From positions 62,001-126,000 of the forward strand of contig WGLS01000005.1 in NCBI GenBank assembly GCA_016125455.1: a stretch of DNA of 64,000 bases, given 5' to 3'. Source of the stretch: Alphaproteobacteria bacterium (GTDB lineage Bacteria > Pseudomonadota > Alphaproteobacteria > Caulobacterales > Parvularculaceae). A program made the translations under genes and the position numbers. Of this stretch, positions 25,686 to 34,873 are shown one piece after another (within the stretch, counting starts at the first letter, position 1; the number at the start of each line of letters is the position of its first letter). Below the pieces are notes generated by a model. That model saw nothing but the letters and a program-made list of their open reading frames with translations. It searched no databases and was not told the DNA's origin.

Positions 25686-26456
25686 CTACCGTCGCACGCC
25701 ATAGGTCATCCAACGGGTACCAATCTTTTCCTCGATCACGTCAAAGCCACGCGCTGCGAGGCGTTCGGCGCAGGCATCATGGGTCCGCTCACCATAACGC
25801 TCCGCGCCAGTATCGAGCGCGATGGCGGCGACGTCCTGGGCGCGCTCAATCAGTCCGTCGAGCACTTCTGGCTCAGCGCCTTCCGCGTCGCATTTAACTA
25901 GGTCGACTTTGCCGATCGCGTTCGCCGCCAGAAATGAATCAAGCGTCTGCGCCCTGACGGTGATGCGCCGGTCGCTATCCACGAAGAACGACGAATCGGC
26001 TCGATCCGAGGCAAGACCGAAGGCGAGATCGGCATTCTCGCGCCAGATCGCGATGCGATGCGTCGACGCGCCCACAATTTCGCTGATATTGAGTTCGAGA
26101 CAAGCGCCAACGATTGGGTCGGGTTCGCAGCAGTAAATCCGCGCGCCGTATCGCGCTGCTATGTGGGCGAATTCGCCAGCATTTGCGCCGATATCGACGA
26201 TCACTGACTCAGCGCCGAGCTGTACGAAGCGTCCGACGCCGTATTCCTGTTCAAGACGGTCCAGTCGAGCCTTCCACCCCTGCCGATAGAGCTTCCAGCG
26301 CAGCGGGGAGGGCACGTAAATCTCGCGTCCGTCGACCTCGACGATGATTGCATCGCCATCCTTGCGCAGCGCCACGGCGCGATTGCCGCCAATACCCGCC
26401 GCGGCGAGCAGACCTTGCCGGACAAGCTTCAGCCGGACGGAAATAGGCAAATGCAT
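25686..26456 (-). CDS. FkbM-family SAM-dependent methyltransferase
   Basis: A 256-residue FkbM methyltransferase. The SAM-binding motif I is VIVDIGANAGEFAHIAARYGA, then YCCEPDP (acidic residue for the ribose) and KVDLVKCDAEGAEPEVLDGL, the family signature. It would methylate a hydroxyl group on a sugar, lipid or secondary metabolite. It stands alone on the minus strand, 77 bases from the secreted protein and divergent from fumarylacetoacetate hydrolase. No partner identifies the substrate. Confidence 0.9.
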   Translation of the reverse strand: MHLPISVRLKLVRQGLLAAAGIGGNRAVALRKDGDAIIVEVDGREIYVPSPLRWKLYRQGWKARLDRLEQEYGVGRFVQLGAESVIVDIGANAGEFAHIAARYGARIYCCEPDPIVGACLELNISEIVGASTHRIAIWRENADLAFGLASDRADSSFFVDSDRRITVRAQTLDSFLAANAIGKVDLVKCDAEGAEPEVLDGLIERAQDVAAIALDTGAERYGERTHDACAERLAARGFDVIEEKIGTRWMTYGVRR

Positions 26457-26550
26457 GGCGGCGGGCCCGTCTAGCGAGAGAGATTTGCGCGCGACGACTT
26501 CGCCGCGCTAAATGCTCTTACGGAAACGCATCAAAAAACGGAAGAAGCCG

Positions 26551-27564
26551 ATGAAGCTCGCCTCTATCAAATCCGGCCGCGATGGTCGGCTCGTCGTCGT
26601 TTCCAGGGACCTCACTCGTTGCACGGACGCCTCACGAATTGCCCCAACGCTTCAGGCCGCGCTCGACGACTGGGCTTCGCTCGAGCCAGGCTTGCGGGAG
26701 CTCGCTGAAGGCTTGGAAAGCGGCTCCATGCCGGTTGAGCGCTTCCACGAACGCGAATGCGCCTCGCCGCTGCCGCGCGCATATCAGTGGGCGGATGGAT
26801 CGGCATACGTCAATCACGTGGAACTCGTTCGCAAAGCGCGCGGTGCGGAAATGCCGGAGAGTTTCTGGAGCGACCCTCTTATTTATCAAGGCGGTTCGGA
26901 TTCATTTCTTGGTCCGCGCGACCCGATCGTCATGGCGGAAGACGAGGCCTGGGGCGTTGACATGGAAGGCGAGGTCGCCGTCATCGTCGACGACGTCGCA
27001 ATGGGGATTGACGCCGCCGACGCACTCGATCGCATTCGTCTAGTTATGCTCGTCAATGATGTGTCCTTGCGCAGCTTGATCCCGGGGGAACTCGCGAAAG
27101 GATTTGGGTTCTTTCAGTCGAAGCCATCGTCCGCATTCAGCCCAACGGCGGTGACGCCTGATGCGCTTGGCGAGGCCTGGAGAGAAGGGAAGCTACACCT
27201 TCCCATGCTTGTGCGCGTTAATGGCGCGCCTTTTGGCCAGGCCAATGCCGGCGTCGACATGACATTCGATTTCGGCCGTCTCATCGCTCATGCCGCCAAG
27301 ACGCGGCCACTCTGCGCCGGCACGATTATCGGTTCGGGCACCGTGTCCAACAAGCTTGATGGCGGCGCCGGCAAGCCGGTCGCCGACGGGGGGGCGGGGT
27401 ACTCCTGCATCGCCGAAATTCGAATGATTGAAACGATCGCCAACGGCAAGCCGACAACGCCTTTCCTTCGTTTTGGCGATCGGGTTGAGATCGAAATGCT
27501 CGACCGTGGTGGCCACACGATTTTCGGTCGTATCGACCAAACCCTGGCCCGCTATGGCGCTTGA
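26551..27564 (+). CDS. Fumarylacetoacetate hydrolase family protein
   Basis: A 337-residue FAH-family hydrolase with metal-binding acids in DMEGEVAVIVDD and VMLVNDVSLRSL, the GFGFFQSKPSSAF segment and the GSGTVSNKLD motif near the end. The length and motifs fit bacterial fumarylacetoacetase that completes homogentisate breakdown to fumarate and acetoacetate. I chose ATG 26551 (MKLASIK); the longer frame begins with a Lys/Arg-rich leader typical of non-coding read-in. Together with hmgA it suggests tyrosine/phenylalanine degradation, although the genes are not in one operon. Confidence 0.9.
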   Translation: MKLASIKSGRDGRLVVVSRDLTRCTDASRIAPTLQAALDDWASLEPGLRELAEGLESGSMPVERFHERECASPLPRAYQWADGSAYVNHVELVRKARGAEMPESFWSDPLIYQGGSDSFLGPRDPIVMAEDEAWGVDMEGEVAVIVDDVAMGIDAADALDRIRLVMLVNDVSLRSLIPGELAKGFGFFQSKPSSAFSPTAVTPDALGEAWREGKLHLPMLVRVNGAPFGQANAGVDMTFDFGRLIAHAAKTRPLCAGTIIGSGTVSNKLDGGAGKPVADGGAGYSCIAEIRMIETIANGKPTTPFLRFGDRVEIEMLDRGGHTIFGRIDQTLARYGA

Positions 27565-27657
27565 GGACGTGGCGATCAGCACCAGCGCCGGAGCCTCGCG
27601 CGGTGAGTAAATTGTCCCTACAATTAATTCGCCATATAGGCGGTCAGTGAGCGTGCA

Positions 27658-28590
27658 ATGCCTTCAATACCAGCCCGGATGATCAACAACTATCTATCAA
27701 TGAAAATGAAGCCGTTGCCGCTTGCCGATATGGATCCGACCAAGATCCGCGAGGTATTTGAGAAGGCTCCTGCGCCGTTCCTGCCGAGCGATGTCCGGAC
27801 CATCAGCATCGACGAACGAGGTCCTGCTGGCGCAGTGAAAGGTGAATGGCATCTCGCCCCGGCTATCGATCCTTCGCGTCAGCACGACCGGACTATCCTC
27901 TATATTCACGGCGGTGGATATGTTTTCGGTTCGCCGCGAACGCATCGCTCCCTCACCTTCGCTTTGACCCGTCGGACTGACGCGCCTGTCTTTTCTCTCG
28001 ATTATCGTCTTGCGCCGGAGCATCAGTGTCCCGCAGCCATTGACGACGCAGAGGCCGCTTTCGAGTGGCTTATCGCGGGCGGGCGATCGCCATCGCAGAT
28101 TGTCGTAGGCGGCGATTCAGCGGGCGGAGGGCTTGCGTTGGCCCTGCTGCATCGGCTTCGCGACAGGGGGGCGAAGACCCCGGCAGGGGCATTCCTCTAT
28201 TCGCCCTGGACAGATCTGACCGCCAGCGGCGCTTCCTATGAGGAGAATGAGGCCACGGACTACATGTTCCAGACTGCGCACGTTCGTCGTGGTGCTGGTC
28301 GCTACGCCGGTTCGCTTGCGGGGAACGACCCGCGCGTCTCGCCACTGTTTGGTTCCATGGACCGACTGCCGCCTCTGCTCGTATTCGCCAGCGCGTCGGA
28401 ACTGTTGCGCGACGATTCAGTCCGCTTGGTCGAGAAGGCAAGGAGGGCTGGAGTAAAGGTCGACTTCGTCTTGAGGGAAGGGCTCGTTCATGTATGGCCC
28501 GTCTTTTCGCCGATCATGCCGGAAGCGAATGACGCCGTTGCCCGAACCGTTGAATTCATTCGAGAACCTGGCTCGACGAATGCGGACTGA
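27658..28590 (+). CDS. Alpha/beta hydrolase, hormone-sensitive-lipase family
   Basis: A 310-residue HSL-type (family IV) esterase. The oxyanion motif is YIHGGGYVFGS. The nucleophile is in GGDSAGGGLAL, the catalytic Asp is probably in SELLRDDS, and the His is in EGLVHVWPVF. It hydrolyses short-chain esters. It is 93 bases after the FAH gene on the same strand and may be co-transcribed, but no functional link is evident. Confidence 0.92.
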   Translation: MPSIPARMINNYLSMKMKPLPLADMDPTKIREVFEKAPAPFLPSDVRTISIDERGPAGAVKGEWHLAPAIDPSRQHDRTILYIHGGGYVFGSPRTHRSLTFALTRRTDAPVFSLDYRLAPEHQCPAAIDDAEAAFEWLIAGGRSPSQIVVGGDSAGGGLALALLHRLRDRGAKTPAGAFLYSPWTDLTASGASYEENEATDYMFQTAHVRRGAGRYAGSLAGNDPRVSPLFGSMDRLPPLLVFASASELLRDDSVRLVEKARRAGVKVDFVLREGLVHVWPVFSPIMPEANDAVARTVEFIREPGSTNAD

Positions 28591-28636
28591 CCGCCGACAT
28601 CCTTGGTGGAACTATTAGGGGAAAGAGGGCGAGATC

Positions 28637-28921
28637 ATGCGCAGCGGGGAAAGCGGCTTTTCGGCAATTGCGATTCTTACGATTTGCGTCGCGGTCGATC
28701 TCGCCGACTTCCTGATAGGCTGGGTCTTCGGATTGTCGCTGCTTGCTGATATTCTGCAGACTGTCGTTGCTGTCTGGCTTTTCGGACCATTGGGGCTGGT
28801 CGCACTTTGGGAGCTGGCGACGCCAATCGATCAAGTCGACGGTTTCGTGCCGACCCTTACAATTCTCGCAGTGACCCAGTTGCGCCGTCGCGCGCCGAAC
28901 CGACCTCGATCGCTATCCTGA
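28637..28921 (+). CDS. Small membrane protein, unknown function
   Basis: A 94-residue protein with two or three hydrophobic helices (AIAILTICVAVDLADFLIGW, SLLADILQTVVAVWLFGPLGL) and a short basic C-terminus. A purine-rich AAAGAGGGCGAG precedes the ATG. The pattern resembles small Actinobacteria/Proteobacteria membrane proteins of unknown role. It is the last plus-strand gene before a pair of minus-strand lipoproteins; the stop lies 14 bases from the frameshifted one. Confidence 0.7.
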   Translation: MRSGESGFSAIAILTICVAVDLADFLIGWVFGLSLLADILQTVVAVWLFGPLGLVALWELATPIDQVDGFVPTLTILAVTQLRRRAPNRPRSLS

Positions 28922-28934
28922 AGCGGGTCGATGG

Positions 28935-29316
28935 TTACCGGCGGCGGTCGTAGCCCCTACCCCTGCCATAACTGCGAAATTCGCCATTCTCCCAGTAGGT
29001 GTCGCCGGTCCGTGGGTCCACATAATAGTATCGGCCGACATAATCATCGTACCGACGATCGCCATGCTGTTCCGCTCGGCCGAAACAGTCTCCGGCCTGT
29101 TGGCAGCCGATAGCGGCGCCGCCCAGCGCGCCAAGCGCGGCCCCTGCCGCTGCGCCGGCTCCAGGACGTCCGCCTATTTATTATCTGGCCAGCGATTGCG
29201 CCGACTGCGGCGCCGGCCGCGGCGCCGCCCAGCGCGCCTCGTTCAGCCGTGCCAGACGTGGTGCAGCCGGCAACAGCGATTGAAAGCGCCGTGACGAAAC
29301 AGATTGATTTCAACAT
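28935..29316 (-). pseudogene. Glycine-zipper lipoprotein, frameshifted
   Basis: The first frame encodes a lipoprotein signal (VTALSIAVAGC) and a Gly/Ala zipper (GALGGAAAGAAVGAIAGQII). Near 29175-29185 (AATAAATAGG on the minus strand) the reading changes by one base, and the other frame continues as GGRPGAGAAAGAALGALGG, then CFGRAEQHGD, YYYVDPRTGDTYWENGEFRSYG and a stop at 28935. The combined product matches the intact neighbour at 29453-29836 end to end. So this is one gene with a one-base indel, not two short genes. A sequencing error or recoding cannot be excluded. Confidence 0.8.
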
Positions 29317-29452
29317 GTTGGTCGAAGGCCCCGTGGATAGGCAGGTAGAAATCATGTTCATTGAGCGCTCCACCGAGATACGGACGCCGAACATCGGCGT
29401 CCGCTTCAAAGGCCTTGTCGTCGACAATCTCGACAAGAATGTGGCGACAGGA

Positions 29453-29836
29453 TCAGTAGCCGCGGCGACGGTTGTAGCCGCGACCCCGACCACGGTTGCC
29501 ATAGTTCCGGAACGAGCCGTCGTCCCAGTAGGTGTCCCCATATTGGGGGTCTTCGTAGTAGTAGCGACGCGAACCCTGGTCATAGTAGCGACGGCCGTTA
29601 TCCCGCGCTCTGCCAAAGCAAGTGCCAGCGCGTGAGCAACCTTCATAAGCGCCGATCGCTGCGCCAATGAGAGCGCCGGCAGCCGCCCCTGTGCCGGGCC
29701 GACCGGCGAACACCTCGCCCGCGACAGCGCCGCCCGCCGCTCCGAGAGCCGCGCCGTAGAGCGCGCCTTCGCCAGTAGACTGGCACCCTGCTGCGGCGAG
29801 CCCAAGCGCCGTAACGCCAACCATAATCGCTTTCAT
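29453..29836 (-). CDS. Glycine-zipper lipoprotein, intact paralogue
   Basis: A 127-residue envelope protein with a lipobox (GLAAAGC) and alternating Gly/Ala zipper segments (GAALGAAGGAVAGEV, GTGAAAGALIGAAIGAYEGC). The C-terminal half is rich in Tyr/Arg/Gly (YYYEDPQYGDTYWDDGSF...RGRGRGY). Glycine-zipper proteins insert into or line the outer membrane; no specific role is known here. The tandem copy downstream is frameshifted. Confidence 0.82.
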   Translation of the reverse strand: MKAIMVGVTALGLAAAGCQSTGEGALYGAALGAAGGAVAGEVFAGRPGTGAAAGALIGAAIGAYEGCSRAGTCFGRARDNGRRYYDQGSRRYYYEDPQYGDTYWDDGSFRNYGNRGRGRGYNRRRGY

Positions 29837-30039
29837 CGAATCCCTCCGTCAATTGATGTAAGAAGGTTCCCGTGCGTCGCGGGCGGAAATAGGGCGAATG
29901 CCGGTCGCGAATGAGGCGGCGTCTCACATGCGCGCGAGCGATTCGGCGGCAGGAATTGGACGAGGCCTGTCCGTCGGCGACGGTTTGAAATTGGCGCGAC
30001 GCGGCGTCTGGAACGATGTGGACAAAGGGAGACTATCGA

Positions 30040-31086
30040 ATGTCAACGGTTGAGAACGTGGACGCGAAGGCGATTTTTCTGAAATCCTATCCGAAGGGCG
30101 AACCGCAGCCGGCGCATTTCGAAACCCGCTCGATCCCACGACCGACCCTCAACGACGGCGAAGTTCTTCTACGAACAGTCTGGATGTCAGTTGACCCCTA
30201 CATGCGCGGCCGTATGCGCCCGGACGTGAAGAGCTATATCCCTCCATTTTCGCTCGATGAGCCGTTGGATGGCGGGGCGGTGAGCGAGGTAATCGATTCG
30301 AAAAGCGAAAAGTTCGCTGCCGGCGACTATGTCGTCGGTTTCGCTGGCGGTTGGAAATCGCTGCACAAGGCGAGTGCGGACGCCATGACCAAGGTCGACC
30401 CGACAGTTGCTCCGTTGTCGGCTTATCTCGGAGTGCTTGGCATGCCGGGCCTGACCGCCTGGGCTGGCTTGACGCAAATCTGCCAACCAAAAGAAGGCGA
30501 GACGCTGTTCGTCTCCGGCGCAGCCGGCGCTGTCGGTTCGCTCGTTTGCCAGCTGGGCAAGAAACGCGGATTGCGCGTCGTCGGCTCAGCCGGCTCGGCG
30601 GAGAAATGCGCCTGGCTCGAAGCTGAAGGCGGATGCGATGTGGCTATCAACTACAAGGAACACAGGGGCTCCGCAGCGTTGACCAGGGCGCTCGCCGCCG
30701 CGGCTCCAAAAGGGGTGGACTGCTACTTTGAAAATGTCGGCGGCGACCACCTAGAGGCGGCGCTGAATTGTATAGGCTTTGGGGGACGGATTGCTCTTTG
30801 CGGCATGATCTCGGTTTACAACGCCACGGATCCCCAGCCGGGCCCGCCAAACCTGACAAACATGATTGGCCGCGGCGTTCTGGCTAAGGGGTTCATAGTT
30901 TCAAACTACATGCATCTGACGCCCGACTTCATTGCCGAGGTCGCACCTGCCCTTGCCGCGGGACAGATCAAGTTCCGTGAGTCCGTCTATGACGGACTGG
31001 AGAACGCACCGGACGCATTTGCCGGCCTGTTCCGAGGCGACAATTTCGGCAAGGCGGTCGTGCGGATCGGGCCGGACAGGCTCTGA
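30040..31086 (+). CDS. NADP-dependent MDR oxidoreductase (leukotriene-B4-dehydrogenase/CurA-like)
   Basis: A 348-residue zinc-free medium-chain reductase. It carries VDPYMRGRM near residue 60, the dinucleotide motif VSGAAGAVGSLVCQLGKKRG, the phosphate-binding AGSAEKCAWL and the family segment VDCYFENVGGDHLEAAL. It probably reduces the alkene of alpha,beta-unsaturated ketones or aldehydes with NADPH. I chose ATG 30040 with GGGAG nine bases upstream. It stands as a single gene. Confidence 0.92.
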   Translation: MSTVENVDAKAIFLKSYPKGEPQPAHFETRSIPRPTLNDGEVLLRTVWMSVDPYMRGRMRPDVKSYIPPFSLDEPLDGGAVSEVIDSKSEKFAAGDYVVGFAGGWKSLHKASADAMTKVDPTVAPLSAYLGVLGMPGLTAWAGLTQICQPKEGETLFVSGAAGAVGSLVCQLGKKRGLRVVGSAGSAEKCAWLEAEGGCDVAINYKEHRGSAALTRALAAAAPKGVDCYFENVGGDHLEAALNCIGFGGRIALCGMISVYNATDPQPGPPNLTNMIGRGVLAKGFIVSNYMHLTPDFIAEVAPALAAGQIKFRESVYDGLENAPDAFAGLFRGDNFGKAVVRIGPDRL

Positions 31087-31163
31087 CAGAGCGGGGCTTG
31101 ATCAGCCTCAGCCAGCGTTAGTTTGGTTGAGCGAATGTTAAGCGCAAGCGCCTAGCCTCCCTG

Positions 31164-33179
31164 ATGACGGGTAGATCAGGTACTTGCGACTTGGTGGTTC
31201 AGGCTGAAATCGACTGGCGTCCGGCGCGCGCATTGGGTGGCAAAATTGGCTTTCGCGTGCTTGCGGTTGCCGTGTTCGCTGCGTATGCGTGGCTTGCTTC
31301 AACTGCGCCGCAGCAGGCCTTTACGATCGACGAGTATTTCTACGCCGAGATGGCTCGGGCGATGGCTGACGATCGGCAGCTGACCTTTCGTCAGATGAAA
31401 CTTGACGGCGTGGAAAGCCTCGACATGGCTTACGCGCACGCCGCGCCCGGCGGACGGCTCGCGCCGCAGTATCCTTCCGGGTACGCCGTCATTTCTGCGC
31501 CGTTCCAGGCCGCACTTGGCGTTCGAGGCCTGATTGTCATGAACGCCTTTAGCGGCGTCGCGGCGATCTGGCTAACGTTCGCGATCGGTCGCGGGGTCGC
31601 CTCGCCGACGGTTGCCCGTCTTGCCGCCGGTCTTTTTGCGGTCGCCTCGATGGCGCCGACCTACTATTTTTCGATCTGGCCGCACATGACCAGTCTCGCC
31701 GTGACGCTCGCCGGCGCATACGCGACGCTGCGCGCCGCTAACGGGCGCGGGCTGATGTGGGGCCTGGGAGCCGGACTTGCGCTCGGCGCAGCAGCCACCC
31801 TGCGGCTTGACGCTGTTCTTGCCTTCGTCGCCGCATTGGTCTGGCTACGTATTTTTGTCGGCGGAAGAACGCGAGCCGCGGCGGTTGGCATGATCGTCGG
31901 CTTTGTTCCAGGTCTCCTTTTCTTGGTTGTCAGCAACGCCGTGAAGTTCGGCGTAGCAAATCCGCTCTCGTATGAAGCGGCTGGCGGCTCGGCGTCGCTC
32001 TCGCGTTACGCCGCGCTGGCTACCCTGATTTGCGGGGCCCTGTTTGTTGGCTTCTTGATTGATGCGCCCCGAGCCGCCGCGCGAGGCTTGGTTTGCCTGC
32101 CGGCGTGCTTTCGCTCGGACCGCGCAATGGCAGTGGCCATAGTCGGCCTTGGCCTTGCCGCACTCGCGGTCGCGCCCTCGCGCGCGTTTCTTCTCAACGT
32201 TGCAGTGTTGACAACGGACTTCAGCGTCGCGCCGCTTGGCGAGATGGCGCGTGGTCTCGAACGAGATGCCTTTGGCGTCGTCCATGCCTTCGGCGTCCCG
32301 AAGAAGGCGTTTCTTGAGTCCGCGCCCTATGCGCCACTCGCTTTCTTTGGGCTCATTGCGTTCCTGCGCGGACGTGGGCGTCGAGGGGAGGGGTTGCTCT
32401 GGCTTATCTTCGGAGCTTACGTCTGCTTCTATAGCCTTACGCGGTGGCATGGCGGGCTATCGCTCAATATGCGGTATCTGTTGCCTGCCGCGCCGGCCGC
32501 TGCGATCCTGTCAGCAATTGGCCTTGAACGGCTAGGCGTTGGGCCCTGGTCGCAGAGCCGCGGCTGGTTGATCGCGACGATAGTCGCCATTTCGGTATTC
32601 CTTCTCTTTCAACAATCGTTGAGCGCCTCGCCGGTCGCCGGCCTATTGGTTGTGGCGCCGCCCCTGTTGTGCGGCCTCGCCTTGACTTGCGCTCTGGTCC
32701 TGCGCGCCGCAGTTCCGCGGGCTGCGACAATGCAACTGGCGGCAATCGCGGCATTCGGGGCGATGGGGGCCGGCGCCGGTTCCGGGATCGGCGACGCAAT
32801 CAAGGACCGGCTGATCCGGCAATCGTTCACCGACCGCGCCGAGACATTCGCCGCGGCCGCGCCTGAAGGGGCCTTATTCCTGACGGTGGATCCGGTGATC
32901 ATGTTCGCGGCTGGCGCAGGCGTCTCGGTCGCCCACCCCGAACTTGACGAGCCGACCGCGGTGGCGGCGGCGGTTGGCGCCTTTCTTGACGCTGGTCGCT
33001 GCGTTTTCGCTGATACTGATGCTGCGGACTGGGCGCGTCGACACCTTAAGTCATTTGTCGTTGCCGAGCCCATCAAGGCGGGTCCCGAATGGTCTTCCAG
33101 CCCGGCTGTTTACCATCTCTTCCGGGCGGTCGCGCCGGCGGCGAATGCGCTTGACGATTCTTGTGCCTCAAGCTACTGA
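31164..33179 (+). CDS. Polytopic membrane protein, ArnT/PMT-type glycosyltransferase-like
   Basis: A 671-residue protein with around 11-13 hydrophobic helices. The first periplasmic loop has acidic residues (FTIDEYFYAEMARAMADD) at the position where GT39/83-type lipid-linked glycosyltransferases keep catalytic acids, and HAAPGGRLAPQYPSGYAV follows. A C-terminal soluble domain of about 110 residues is present. The donor and acceptor are not known. No clear Shine-Dalgarno precedes ATG 31164, so the true start could be slightly downstream. It ends just before tRNA-Asp. Confidence 0.78.
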   Translation: MTGRSGTCDLVVQAEIDWRPARALGGKIGFRVLAVAVFAAYAWLASTAPQQAFTIDEYFYAEMARAMADDRQLTFRQMKLDGVESLDMAYAHAAPGGRLAPQYPSGYAVISAPFQAALGVRGLIVMNAFSGVAAIWLTFAIGRGVASPTVARLAAGLFAVASMAPTYYFSIWPHMTSLAVTLAGAYATLRAANGRGLMWGLGAGLALGAAATLRLDAVLAFVAALVWLRIFVGGRTRAAAVGMIVGFVPGLLFLVVSNAVKFGVANPLSYEAAGGSASLSRYAALATLICGALFVGFLIDAPRAAARGLVCLPACFRSDRAMAVAIVGLGLAALAVAPSRAFLLNVAVLTTDFSVAPLGEMARGLERDAFGVVHAFGVPKKAFLESAPYAPLAFFGLIAFLRGRGRRGEGLLWLIFGAYVCFYSLTRWHGGLSLNMRYLLPAAPAAAILSAIGLERLGVGPWSQSRGWLIATIVAISVFLLFQQSLSASPVAGLLVVAPPLLCGLALTCALVLRAAVPRAATMQLAAIAAFGAMGAGAGSGIGDAIKDRLIRQSFTDRAETFAAAAPEGALFLTVDPVIMFAAGAGVSVAHPELDEPTAVAAAVGAFLDAGRCVFADTDAADWARRHLKSFVVAEPIKAGPEWSSSPAVYHLFRAVAPAANALDDSCASSY

Positions 33180-33201
33180 CGCGCTTCCCCGAGAGGGGCG
33201 C

Positions 33202-33278
33202 GCGGGTGTAGCTCAGTTGGTTAGAGTGCCGGCCTGTCACGCCGGAGGTCGCGGGTTCGAGCCCCGTCACTCGCGCCA
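33202..33278 (+). tRNA. tRNA-Asp (anticodon GTC)
   Basis: A 77-base tRNA with an encoded CCA. The acceptor stem GCGGGTG pairs with CACTCGC (one G-U). The D arm is GCTCAGTTGGTTAGAGT, the anticodon stem-loop is CCGGC-CTGTCAC-GCCGG with GTC at its centre, and the T arm contains GGTTCGAGCC. Its 3' end is the insertion site of the adjacent integrative element, which left the tRNA intact. Confidence 0.97.
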
Positions 33279-33280
33279 TT
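33265..33280 (+). repeat. attL direct repeat
   Basis: CGTCACTCGCGCCATT, identical to 49668-49683. It covers the last 14 bases of tRNA-Asp plus two. It is followed by a short hairpin (CCATTC/GAATGG) that differs from the hairpin after attR. Confidence 0.85.
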
Positions 33281-33367
33281 CTTTAGAATGGCAAATCGCG
33301 CCAGATCATTGAAATCGTTGAACTTTACTGATCCGCCCCCAGCGGATCAGCGTTCGACGCCGGTGTT

Positions 33368-33411
33368 TGCACTACAGATCGCACTACAGTTTGCATACTT
33401 TTTGCACTACA
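33368..33411 (+). repeat. TGCACTACA repeats inside the left end (possible integrase arm sites)
   Basis: Copies at 33368-33376 (TGCACTACA), 33380-33388 (CGCACTACA) and 33403-33411 (TGCACTACA), all in the same direction, directly before the integrase start. The 13-mer GCACTACAGTTTG also occurs near the right end. Tyrosine integrases bind such short repeats as arm-type sites. The position upstream of the gene would also allow autoregulation. Confidence 0.6.
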
Positions 33412-33418
33412 CACCGCG

Positions 33419-34798
33419 ATGAAGCATGCAGGACTTGGCACACGATATCTAAAGGAACGCGGCGGCTGGTGGCATTATCAAAGGCGTGTGCCCTCCCGCT
33501 ATGCTGCCGTCGATGACCGCGGGCTGATCCAGATCGCTCTGCGCACCCAATCCCTCGAAATCGCCATGATGCGGCGGGACTCGCTTGCCGAGGCCGATGG
33601 GGCGCTGTGGAATGCGCGCGTCTTGGAATGCTCCGGCGGCGAGCCGGCCAGGCAGGCGTGGAAAATCGCAGACCGCCGGTATCAGTCCGCTGTCGCCCGC
33701 GCCATGGCGATGGGGTTCGTGTACCGGCCGATCCATGAGCTGGCGACCATGCCGGATATCGATGAAATCGTTGAGCGGCTGCAGGCGGCTGACAAGGGCA
33801 ATGCGCCGACGGAAGCAAAAGCCGAGGCGCTGCTGGGCGGCGTGCCCGAGCCGGTCGACAAGACCACCGTGTCCGAGGCGTTCGAGCTTTACGTCACCAA
33901 GATCGCCTTTGACGATCAGTACAACAAGTCCGACGCCCAGCGCCGCGCCTGGGAGAAAACGAAGCGCACATCGATCGACTATTTTATCAAACAGGAAGGC
34001 GATATCCTGTTGACCGACATCACGCGGGATGTGGCGACCCGGTACAGGGACTGGTGGCAGTCGCGCATGCTGCCGCAGAAGGACGGATCGAAACCGATCA
34101 CGCCCAACACCGCCAACCGGCATATCGGCAATATGCGCTCGCTTTATCAGCGCTATTTCAAATATCGCGGGCTCACAGATATCGAAGATCCGTTCCGCGG
34201 CTTCTTCTTCTCCGGCAAGTCCACGGTCAAGCGGGCCTCATTCAGCGACGAATATGTCCGCACACGCATTCTCACGCCCGGCCTGTTCGACGGACTCCGA
34301 ACCGAACTCAGGGCCATTATCTATTTGTTGATTGAGACCGGCGCGCGTTTGAGCGAGATCGTCAATCTGCGGTCTGAGGATATCCGGCTGGGTCACGAGG
34401 TGCCGCATATCTTTATCCGCGCCGAACAGAATCGCGAGTTGAAGACCAGCGATTCGGAGCGGGAAATTCCGCTCGTCGGCGTCGCCCTGCCGGCCATGCG
34501 GCTCTGCCCGAACGGTTTCGACCATTATTATGACCGCAGCACCCTCGTTTCGGCGAACCTGATGAAAGCTTTCAAGCAGCGCAAGCTGCTGCCGAGCAAG
34601 GATCACGTCATCTACTCTTTCCGGCACGCTTTCGAGGATCGGATGCTTGAAGGCGGGCTCGATTATGGCCTGCGCTGCGCCTTGATGGGGCACAAGAACA
34701 ATCGCCCGGAATACGGCCAGGGCGGATCGCTGGCCTACCGACAGGCGCAGTTGCAGCGGATCGCGCACCCGTTTGATGCGGAAACCTTTTTCGCGTGA
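33419..34798 (+). CDS. Tyrosine recombinase/integrase
   Basis: A 459-residue site-specific recombinase. The N-terminus (RYLKERGGWWHYQRRVPSRY) is the DUF6538-like arm-binding part. A SAM-like core-binding domain occupies the middle, and the C-terminal catalytic domain has ETGARLSEIVNL (Arg of box I), YSFRHAFEDRM (box II with Tyr in place of the first His, a variant common in this group), ALMGHK and a late Tyr in NRPEYGQGGSLAY. It lies 138 bases inside attL and reads into the element. It should catalyse integration at, and excision from, tRNA-Asp. Confidence 0.93.
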   Translation: MKHAGLGTRYLKERGGWWHYQRRVPSRYAAVDDRGLIQIALRTQSLEIAMMRRDSLAEADGALWNARVLECSGGEPARQAWKIADRRYQSAVARAMAMGFVYRPIHELATMPDIDEIVERLQAADKGNAPTEAKAEALLGGVPEPVDKTTVSEAFELYVTKIAFDDQYNKSDAQRRAWEKTKRTSIDYFIKQEGDILLTDITRDVATRYRDWWQSRMLPQKDGSKPITPNTANRHIGNMRSLYQRYFKYRGLTDIEDPFRGFFFSGKSTVKRASFSDEYVRTRILTPGLFDGLRTELRAIIYLLIETGARLSEIVNLRSEDIRLGHEVPHIFIRAEQNRELKTSDSEREIPLVGVALPAMRLCPNGFDHYYDRSTLVSANLMKAFKQRKLLPSKDHVIYSFRHAFEDRMLEGGLDYGLRCALMGHKNNRPEYGQGGSLAYRQAQLQRIAHPFDAETFFA

Positions 34799-34873
34799 TG
34801 TCTTATGAGCCTCGGCTAAGAACAGTTCAGCGTTCTCACGGGGTGCCGGGCGATATGGAAGACATGGGACGGC

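Noticed and set aside
22378-27564. Homogentisate genes as members of the palindrome regulon
   Set aside because: No copy of the palindrome was found near 22164-22377, 26457-26550 or 27565-27657.
29044-29820. A single 258-codon minus-strand gene covering both glycine-zipper genes
   Set aside because: It reads the intact lipoprotein out of frame at its start and hits the frameshift at its end; only the middle ~60 codons are real coding sequence.
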